From the NCBI GenBank assembly GCA_964446435.1, contig CAYUOS010000177.1:1-5570 (forward strand): a stretch of DNA of 5,570 nt. The letters are read 5' to 3'. The stretch comes from SLNP01 sp964446435 (GTDB lineage Bacteria; Bacteroidota; Bacteroidia; Bacteroidales; VadinHA17). This document shows, piece after piece, positions 1 to 4,635 of this stretch (position 1 is the first letter of the stretch; each line of letters starts with the position of its first letter). A program made the position numbers and the translations under genes. The notes beneath the pieces are model-generated. The model ran no database searches. It was not told where the DNA came from and saw nothing but the letters and a program-made list of their open reading frames with translations.

Positions 1-1
1 A

Positions 2-82
2 CAAAATAAGCAGCCCTATGCACTAATAAAATATGCCGTTTACCGAATGCTTACGGCAGAAATAGTTGCCGACTCACTATAA
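2..82 (+). CDS. Possible 3' end of an upstream gene (partial, unidentified)
   Basis: One plus-strand frame stays open from the left edge to a TAA at 80-82, giving 26 residues that include YALIKYAVYRMLTAEIVADSL. The peptide has the look of a C-terminal amphipathic helix. The other two plus frames stop within 24 bases, and no minus-strand start codon lies here. If real, this gene would end 31 bases before the ATG of the class V aminotransferase-like gene and could share its transcript. An open run of 26 codons is expected by chance in roughly a quarter of random frames, so this is a weak call. I do not recognise the family. Confidence 0.3.
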   Translation, partial: QNKQPYALIKYAVYRMLTAEIVADSL

Positions 83-113
83 AAACAACCTGACAAGAAT
101 CAATATCAATCCG

Positions 114-1277
114 ATGAGCAAACTGATCTATCTCGACAACTCAGCAACCAGCTTTCCGAAGCCAGATGAGGTTTATGATTTTATGCACAGCTTTTATAAG
201 AAGCACGGTGTGAATCCGGGCCGGTCAGGATTTGATGCCGCCCTTGAGACTGAAGAGGTGGTGTTCAATACCAGAAAGATGCTGACGGAACTCTTCAATG
301 GAGGAGGCGATCCCAACAGGCTCACCTTCAGTTACAACGCCACAGACTCACTAAACCTGATCCTGCTGGGTCTGGCTGAAAAGGGAGATCATGTGATAAC
401 CACCATGCTGGAGCATAATTCGGTGTTGAGGCCGCTCTACCACATGGAGATTGATGGTCGCATCGAGGTAACGTATGTTCCGTTTGATGAGGCAGGATTC
501 GTTAATCCCGATGACATCGGGAAGGCGTTCAGGAAGAACACCAGAATGGTGGTATTGAATCATTGCTCAAACGTAATCGGCACAATTCAGCCAATAGCAG
601 AGATAGGCAGGATATGCCGCGATGCAGGCATACTGCTTGTTGTTGACGGCAGTCAGAGCGCCGGGGCAGTCAAGGTAGACATGCAGGCGATGAATATAGA
701 TGTATTCATTTTCACCGGGCACAAGTGCCTGATGGGGCCCACCGGGATAGGCGGTTCATATGTAAGGGAAGATGTTACGGTACGTCATACCCGATATGGG
801 GGAACCGGTGTTCGTTCGGCACATCCGACGCATCTTGACGAGTATCCGTACCGGCTTGAGACAGGCACACTGAATCTGGTTGGTGTGGCCGGGCTGCATG
901 CCGGGGTTAAGTGGGTAAACGAGCAGGGAATAGAAAACCTCCACAACAGGGAGATGGGGCTATGGAAAAAGCTAAAGGAAGGCATTGAGAAGAATGAGAC
1001 TGTTACCACCTACTGTGCCCAAAGCGCCTGGAACCACAATCCTGTTATCAGCTTCAATGTAAAGGGTTTCGAGGCTGGCGATGTGGGTACAATCCTGGAT
1101 GTTGACTACAACATTGCCTGCCGCACAGGGTTGCAGTGTGCGCCTCTGGTACACAGACATCTTGGCACCGAGCCGATTCACGGCACGGTAAGATTCAGCA
1201 TCGGACCCTTTACCACAGAGGCAGATGTCGATGCAGCAATCGAGGCTGTTGAAGAGATAGCATCTCTCAGGAAGTAG
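114..1277 (+). CDS. Cysteine desulfurase / selenocysteine lyase-like PLP enzyme (aminotransferase class V)
   Basis: This is a fold-type I PLP enzyme of 387 residues, a full-length size for the family. Its relatives remove sulfur from cysteine (or selenium from selenocysteine), leaving alanine and an enzyme persulfide. Visible landmarks are the N-terminal YLDNSATSFPKP motif, His101 in EHNS (PLP-stacking position), Asp178 in VDGSQSAG (pyridine nitrogen partner), Lys204 in FTGHK (Schiff-base lysine) and Cys342 in RTGLQCAP (persulfide-forming position). The loop most resembles the class V subfamily of 'cysteine desulfurase family proteins' that often occurs near selenium or sulfur genes, rather than housekeeping IscS. 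No signal peptide is seen, so it is probably cytoplasmic. The ATG at 114 is preferred over a TTG at 66 because homology begins at once and the extra 16 residues look non-native. No strong Shine-Dalgarno precedes it. It converges on the rhodanese-like gene with a 7-base gap. The physiological substrate (sulfur or selenium) cannot be decided from sequence. Confidence 0.9.
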   Translation: MSKLIYLDNSATSFPKPDEVYDFMHSFYKKHGVNPGRSGFDAALETEEVVFNTRKMLTELFNGGGDPNRLTFSYNATDSLNLILLGLAEKGDHVITTMLEHNSVLRPLYHMEIDGRIEVTYVPFDEAGFVNPDDIGKAFRKNTRMVVLNHCSNVIGTIQPIAEIGRICRDAGILLVVDGSQSAGAVKVDMQAMNIDVFIFTGHKCLMGPTGIGGSYVREDVTVRHTRYGGTGVRSAHPTHLDEYPYRLETGTLNLVGVAGLHAGVKWVNEQGIENLHNREMGLWKKLKEGIEKNETVTTYCAQSAWNHNPVISFNVKGFEAGDVGTILDVDYNIACRTGLQCAPLVHRHLGTEPIHGTVRFSIGPFTTEADVDAAIEAVEEIASLRK

Positions 1278-1284
1278 GTCTATC

Positions 1285-1908
1285 TCAGCAGCCGCCGGCG
1301 ACTCTCTTTTTTGCAGTTGTTGGTCTTATTGCAGGCAGTGCCGGTGGCGGGGCAGATGACTGATCAGCCGGAGAGACACCTCCCCCACCAAGAGCCATCG
1401 ATGCACTTTTCCGGAAGTCATACCTTGCGAACTCCTCATTAGGGCTCGTCGAAGGCGGAGCCTGCGGATTAAGGATATTCTCAAACCAGTAGTTCAATCC
1501 ACCCTCAAGAACGTAGTTGTTCTTATAGCCCAGTTGACGGGTTATCATCCACGCCTCGTTGGCCTGTATCGTCCCGTTCGAATAGAAAACGTTCAGTTTG
1601 ATGTCCTGATTCAATATGACTGTCCATTCATCAGAGAGCATATCAGTCAGAGGGATATTGATTGCTCCTGGCAGGCTGTACTTTTCATAGTCATCCTGTG
1701 CTCTTACGTCTATAAGCCTGATTGACGGGTCACCGGCCACGAGCATTTCGGCCACCATGTCAGGTGCAACGAACTGTGATCGGGAGTTGACCTCTTCGAG
1801 AAGCTGTGCTGCCGTAAGCTTATAGGGCTTCGTTGTGTTCTGTGGAACCGCTGCGATTATGAGTCCGAGCGGTATTACTGCTGCTGCAAGGATTATTCGT
1901 GGTTTCAT
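1285..1908 (-). CDS. Exported rhodanese-fold protein lacking the catalytic cysteine, with C-terminal Gly-Gly-Cys
   Basis: The product has 207 residues. Residues 1-21 form a basic-then-hydrophobic signal peptide or membrane anchor, so the domain probably lies in the periplasm. Residues about 33-142 read as a single rhodanese domain: LIDVRAQDDYEKYSLPGAINIP (positions 65-86 carry the Asp-Val-Arg and the Pro-Gly-Ala landmarks) and a closing VLEGGLNYW at 133-141. The active-site loop, normally Cys-x-x-Gly-x-Arg, reads YSNGTI at 109-114, so the sulfur-accepting cysteine is Tyr or Ser and classical sulfurtransferase activity is unlikely. A tail of about 65 residues, rich in Ala, Pro, Ser and Gly, follows and ends KKRVAGGC. 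The last residue, Cys207, is the only cysteine in the protein. The gene is last in the minus-strand block, 82 bases beyond the YeeE/YedE gene, and converges on the cysteine desulfurase-like gene. The fold call is firm. The role as a sulfane-sulfur binding or carrier protein is inferred from its neighbours. Confidence 0.85.
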   Translation of the reverse strand: MKPRIILAAAVIPLGLIIAAVPQNTTKPYKLTAAQLLEEVNSRSQFVAPDMVAEMLVAGDPSIRLIDVRAQDDYEKYSLPGAINIPLTDMLSDEWTVILNQDIKLNVFYSNGTIQANEAWMITRQLGYKNNYVLEGGLNYWFENILNPQAPPSTSPNEEFARYDFRKSASMALGGGGVSPADQSSAPPPALPAIRPTTAKKRVAGGC

Positions 1909-1922
1909 ATCTTCAGAATTTC

Positions 1923-1940
1923 GGGTGCCGGGTGCCGGGT
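1923..1940. repeat. Short GC-rich tandem repeat, 7-bp unit GGGTGCC, about 2.5 copies
   Basis: Two perfect copies of GGGTGCC followed by GGGT lie in the gap between the rhodanese-like start codon (14 bases away) and the AT-rich part of the gap. The repeat is strikingly GC-rich against its surroundings. Embedded CCGG tetramers 3 bases apart (1928-1931 and 1935-1938) could form only a 4-bp stem. On the minus strand it falls in the 5' leader of the rhodanese-like gene. Its function is unknown. It may be replication slippage, a dispersed genomic repeat or a leader element. Confidence 0.7.
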
Positions 1941-1949
1941 TATTGTCCT

Positions 1950-1980
1950 GTTAATTGTATAACATTAGTAATCAGTTATT
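1950..1980 (-). promoter_or_regulatory. Possible promoter/operator upstream of the rhodanese-like gene
   Basis: This AT-rich stretch lies 42-72 bases upstream of the rhodanese-like ATG. It contains a -10-like TATACAAT on the minus strand (1954-1961). It also holds an imperfect dyad in which ATAAC (1959-1963) pairs with GTTAT (1975-1979) around an inner ATTAGTAAT palindrome (1964-1972); the two centres are offset by half a turn of one base. I cannot find a convincing -33/-7 pair of the Bacteroidota sigma type (TTTG with TAnnTTTG). The site is suggested mainly by position and symmetry, because the other gaps in the block are too short to hold a promoter. Confidence 0.22.
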
Positions 1981-1990
1981 GTTCAGTAGG

Positions 1991-2581
1991 CTAATAATCT
2001 TCGCGGGGGAATTTCTTTTCTGCCCATTCTGCAACAAAGAACATGGCCATTGCAGCCAGGATGAGGATTAGTGCGAAAAGACCATCTTTCATTCCCAGCG
2101 CTTCAGAGACTTTTGGTTCTCCGAGGTAACTGGCCATGTATATCCCCTCCCAGAGATCATATCCGAGGCCGAACAGGAAGACCCCGATAAAGAGTCCGCC
2201 AATAAATACCAGTCCGTCTATTTTGCCTATTGCCGCGGCGCAGAAGCTTGTACCCGGACAGAATCCTCCGAGGATGAATCCGGCTCCCATTATTATTCCG
2301 CCAAGGATTGCTGAGGTGAGGAATGTCGGATTGACATATACCCATTCAAGGTCTATCCAACCAAACAGGCTCATGAAGAGTAGTCCGAGCATCGCGGTTA
2401 TGGCTGCGGTGAAGAAGACCTTAAGCACGACGGCATCGTAACCATAGAATATACCTGCCAGTTTGCGGCTTGATGAGAATCCGCTGCTTTCGAGCACCCA
2501 TCCGAAACCGATTCCGATAATGAATGCGAGGAAGAGGTTGGTATTTTCAGATATTATTTCATTTACTACAAGTGGTCCCAT
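1991..2581 (-). CDS. YeeE/YedE family sulfur-transport membrane protein, half-length (second of pair)
   Basis: This is an inner-membrane protein of 196 residues with about five hydrophobic segments, near residues 14-32, 49-74, 86-106, 122-142 and 166-185. The family signature is the Gly-rich helix followed by GGFCPGTSFC at 105-114, giving Cys108 and Cys114. An earlier repeat of the motif, SSGFSSSRK at 32-40, carries serine where family members often have cysteine. Characterised YeeE (TsuA) is a thiosulfate importer of roughly 330 residues whose conserved cysteines pass the substrate through the pore. This protein is about half to two thirds of that length. It follows the other YeeE/YedE gene by 13 bases with only a purine-rich AAGAGAAA before its ATG, and the two presumably assemble together. 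The substrate is probably thiosulfate or another reduced sulfur species. Selenium compounds are an alternative, since selenium-linked YedE homologues exist. Confidence 0.88.
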   Translation of the reverse strand: MGPLVVNEIISENTNLFLAFIIGIGFGWVLESSGFSSSRKLAGIFYGYDAVVLKVFFTAAITAMLGLLFMSLFGWIDLEWVYVNPTFLTSAILGGIIMGAGFILGGFCPGTSFCAAAIGKIDGLVFIGGLFIGVFLFGLGYDLWEGIYMASYLGEPKVSEALGMKDGLFALILILAAMAMFFVAEWAEKKFPREDY

Positions 2582-2594
2582 TTTCTCTTACTTT

Positions 2595-3131
2595 TTATAT
2601 CCAGTTTCTTCTTACAAAGTATGCGAGTGCGAAGGCCGTTCCGAAAATAGCCATCATTGTAACGAATCCTCCCAATGAGAGCACCGCCATTCCGCTCAGC
2701 GCCGAACCGCTGGTACAACCGCGTCCGAGTTGCGATCCGAAGCCGAAGAGAATTCCACCGGCGAGAGCGAATATCAGACGCCTCTTAGAGGTAATCTTCG
2801 GAGAGTGCTCCACTTTTACCTTCAGTCTTCCGGCGAATGCTCCCGAGAGGAATCCTCCCGTCAGCACGCCCAGCATCTGGAACACGAGCCATGTCTTCAT
2901 GGGGTGACCGGAGTGAGACTCCCTGTATTCCTGGACGAAGCCGGAGGCATCAGATGCTGCCGGGGCAACTACCTCCATTCCTGTTACGATAACGCTTTTG
3001 AGGGCTCCGCTGGCACCGAGGCCCCTTCCTGACACGAAGTTGGCGGCAAGGAGTACCAGACCGAGCAGTACCCCTCCCAGATAGGGATTCAGGTACCGTT
3101 TGCTTCTTTCCTGACTTGAATGAGTATTCAT
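2595..3131 (-). CDS. YeeE/YedE family sulfur-transport membrane protein, half-length (first of pair)
   Basis: The product has 178 residues and about four membrane segments, near residues 17-34, 80-100, 118-137 and 150-173. A short basic N-terminus precedes the first segment, and a non-cytoplasmic-looking loop (about 50-78) separates the first two. Two family motif repeats are visible: SGRGLGASGA at 34-43, with no cysteine, and GSQLGRGCTSGSALSG at 132-147, with Cys139, the protein's only cysteine. It lies 21 bases after the PsrC-like gene and 13 bases before the second YeeE/YedE gene, so it should be co-transcribed with both. Adjacent pairs of short YeeE/YedE genes are known elsewhere, for example pmpA/pmpB in bigR-type operons, where they are tied to sulfide handling. 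By analogy the two proteins are expected to form one sulfur-conducting channel. The family call is firm. The substrate and direction are inferred. Confidence 0.87.
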   Translation of the reverse strand: MNTHSSQERSKRYLNPYLGGVLLGLVLLAANFVSGRGLGASGALKSVIVTGMEVVAPAASDASGFVQEYRESHSGHPMKTWLVFQMLGVLTGGFLSGAFAGRLKVKVEHSPKITSKRRLIFALAGGILFGFGSQLGRGCTSGSALSGMAVLSLGGFVTMMAIFGTAFALAYFVRRNWI

Positions 3132-3152
3132 ATAGAAACAGATATTTGATTA

Positions 3153-4094
3153 TCAATACAACCACCGGCTTTCCTGTCCGGCGAAGGCAAAAATGAACCT
3201 GAACATAAGGCTTCCGAAGAGTACCAGGGTTCCGGGTATCAATGCCGGGATATGGTATCCCCTGAGTTCCATTATTTCGAGTATAGCCGGAACCAGGATA
3301 CCGAGGAAGACCACGAAAATCCAGAATACTGCTGTATAGGGTCCGCCGAGAAATAGCATCGCGGCCTCAATCTGCACCTCGGTACTGGCCAGGAACCCCA
3401 TGAACATGTGTGTTATGAGGAAGAGTTCAATACCGAGAATTACCAGGTCAATTCGGGTCATCAGCAATCTTTCGGTCCTGTCCTTAGACATCAGAATTAT
3501 AGCTGCTGCACCTGCCGACAGGCCAGAAGCGAGGAAGAGCGGGCCCAGTATTGAGGTGTTCCAGAGAGGCCTTGCATTGAAGGCTGAAAAGAGTATGCCG
3601 GTGTAGATACCAAGTATCACCGAGAAGATCAGCATTACCCATGCAATTGCCGCCTTGTACCTGTTGAAGAATGCCTCGAGTTCCTTCAGCCACCCGAAGG
3701 GCCATTCGAATTTCGGGAATAGGTCTTTGATGTGAAGTGCGCACCAGATGAATGATGCGGGGGTTACCACCATGAGGGTCCATGCGCCCCATGACATCGG
3801 GGACTGGATTTTCAGTGTGGTGTAGAGTTGCCAGAACCAGGGTTTGTGGTTGAGGTCGTAGAAGAGGGCGAGCAGACCTATGATAAGCAGGAAAGGCGTT
3901 ATGAACGGTGCTTTGCGCACGATGGTGGTGTATGTCTTCTCTTTTCCCAGGATGTAGTAGAGGCTGGCGAAGAAGAGGATTCCGGCGGCGAGGCCCCCGA
4001 GAAACAGGTAGAGTGGTATTGGCCAGTGCCAGATGTGCAGTTGCGGGTCGATGAGGGGGTTAGCCCTGCCGCTGATGATGAGTTCCTCCTTCAT
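3153..4094 (-). CDS. psrC: NrfD/PsrC family membrane anchor subunit of a molybdenum sulfur reductase
   Basis: This integral membrane protein of 313 residues has eight hydrophobic segments, near residues 26-48, 64-80, 101-120, 147-170, 182-202, 213-235, 252-274 and 284-305, matching the eight-helix PsrC layout. Family hallmarks are LGGLAAG at 32-38, DLNHKPWFW at 80-88, SPMSWGAW at 98-105 and YTGILFSAFNARPLWNT at 164-180. No cysteine-cluster or haem motifs are present, as expected. In PsrABC-type enzymes this subunit binds menaquinol and passes electrons to the ferredoxin subunit on the outer face. It starts 7 bases after the PsrB-like stop. An AAGGAGG that looks like a Shine-Dalgarno lies just inside the reading frame (4085-4091), encoding Lys2-Glu3 and the first base of Glu4. 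I see no good start codon at the right distance downstream, so ATG at 4094 is kept. The NrfD name would be equally valid. Confidence 0.92.
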   Translation of the reverse strand: MKEELIISGRANPLIDPQLHIWHWPIPLYLFLGGLAAGILFFASLYYILGKEKTYTTIVRKAPFITPFLLIIGLLALFYDLNHKPWFWQLYTTLKIQSPMSWGAWTLMVVTPASFIWCALHIKDLFPKFEWPFGWLKELEAFFNRYKAAIAWVMLIFSVILGIYTGILFSAFNARPLWNTSILGPLFLASGLSAGAAAIILMSKDRTERLLMTRIDLVILGIELFLITHMFMGFLASTEVQIEAAMLFLGGPYTAVFWIFVVFLGILVPAILEIMELRGYHIPALIPGTLVLFGSLMFRFIFAFAGQESRWLY

Positions 4095-4101
4095 ATGGGC
4101 T

Positions 4102-4635
4102 TCAGATTAGGAAGTAAAGCTGGGGCCTTGTACCGGCCTCAGGGATCAGTGTTTTATACTTTCGCTTTTTTATTACCATGCTGACCTCGCTGTTGGGGTC
4201 ATCGAGATCGCCGAAGTACATGCACTTTGTGGGGCAGACGGCCACGCAGGCTGGCTGGAGGCCCTTCTTCACCCTGTGGATGCAGAAGGTACATTTATCG
4301 ACGTATCCTTTGGGATGCGGGAAGCGGGCATCGTAGGGGCAGGATGCGATACAGGCGCCGCAGCCGATACACTTCCTGGGTTTTACCAGTACTGTGCCTC
4401 CGTCGGAGTAGTGGCTTGCTCCGGTGGGGCAGCATCTCACACAGGGAGCATTAGCGCAGTGGTTGCAGCGCTCAGAGCGTATTTCGAGTTCGAGCTGAGG
4501 GTAGGTTCCGTCAGTGACCTCCACCACCCAGTCGCGGCAGTAGCCGATCGGGACGTTATTCTCTGTCTGGCAGGCTACCACGCAGTCGCTGCAGCCTACG
4601 CATTTCAGGGTATCGACAGCCATTGCATATCTCAT
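4102..4635 (-). CDS. psrB: Four-cluster [4Fe-4S] ferredoxin subunit, PsrB/PhsB/NrfC-like
   Basis: The product has 177 residues and relays electrons between the membrane anchor and the molybdopterin subunit. Sixteen cysteines are placed for four [4Fe-4S] clusters: 12, 15, 18 and 22; 57, 60, 65 and 69; 89, 92, 95 and 99; and 115, 118, 130 and 134. Three further cysteines (33, 68, 138) lie outside this pattern. The order and spacing are those of DmsB/PsrB/NrfC proteins. No signal peptide is seen. Such subunits are usually carried across the membrane together with the Tat-exported catalytic subunit. Its ATG overlaps the stop of the catalytic-subunit gene in an ATGA at 4632-4635, which favours translational coupling and supports this start over the in-frame Met5. 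It is followed after 7 bases by the PsrC-like gene. Ferredoxin subunits do not show substrate specificity, so the Psr name depends on the neighbours. Confidence 0.94.
   Translation of the reverse strand: MRYAMAVDTLKCVGCSDCVVACQTENNVPIGYCRDWVVEVTDGTYPQLELEIRSERCNHCANAPCVRCCPTGASHYSDGGTVLVKPRKCIGCGACIASCPYDARFPHPKGYVDKCTFCIHRVKKGLQPACVAVCPTKCMYFGDLDDPNSEVSMVIKKRKYKTLIPEAGTRPQLYFLI
4632..4635 (-). promoter_or_regulatory. ATGA stop/start overlap between psrA-like and psrB-like genes
   Basis: On the minus strand the ATG of the ferredoxin gene and the TGA of the catalytic-subunit gene share the four bases ATGA. This arrangement usually means that translation of the downstream gene depends on ribosomes finishing the upstream one, and it fits two subunits made in equal amounts. 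Confidence 0.85.

Noticed and set aside
34..58. Inverted repeat TGCCGT...ACGGCA with a 13-base loop
   Set aside because: The stem is only 6 bp with a long loop and no T-run after it. It lies within the possible coding tail of an upstream gene, so I do not call a terminator or operator.
78..84. TATAAAA as a promoter -10 for the class V enzyme gene
   Set aside because: No partner -35 or Bacteroidota -33 element is found at a suitable spacing, and the gene may be co-transcribed with an upstream gene.
66..113. Upstream TTG start extending the class V enzyme by 16 residues
   Set aside because: The added residues (rich in Asn, Thr and Ile) do not resemble family sequence. The family's N-terminal motif begins right after the ATG at 114, and there is no ribosome binding site favouring the TTG.
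1291..1312. GC-rich palindrome followed by six T residues, resembling a plus-strand terminator
   Set aside because: The palindrome CGCCGGCG has no room for a loop, so no stable hairpin of normal geometry forms. The T-run encodes the Lys-Lys near the C-terminus of the rhodanese-like protein on the other strand.
1285..1908. Calling the rhodanese-like gene a pseudogene
   Set aside because: The frame is intact with a signal peptide, a complete fold signature and an ordered tail. Only the catalytic residue is replaced, which fits altered function better than decay.
2524..2907. Plus-strand open frame of 127 codons
   Set aside because: It is antisense across both YeeE/YedE genes and shows no domain features. 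The minus-strand frames explain the region fully.
3828..4184. Plus-strand open frame of 118 codons
   Set aside because: It is antisense to the psrC-like and psrB-like genes, spans their junction, and has a low-complexity Glu/Gly-rich product. The minus-strand genes carry clear family motifs.
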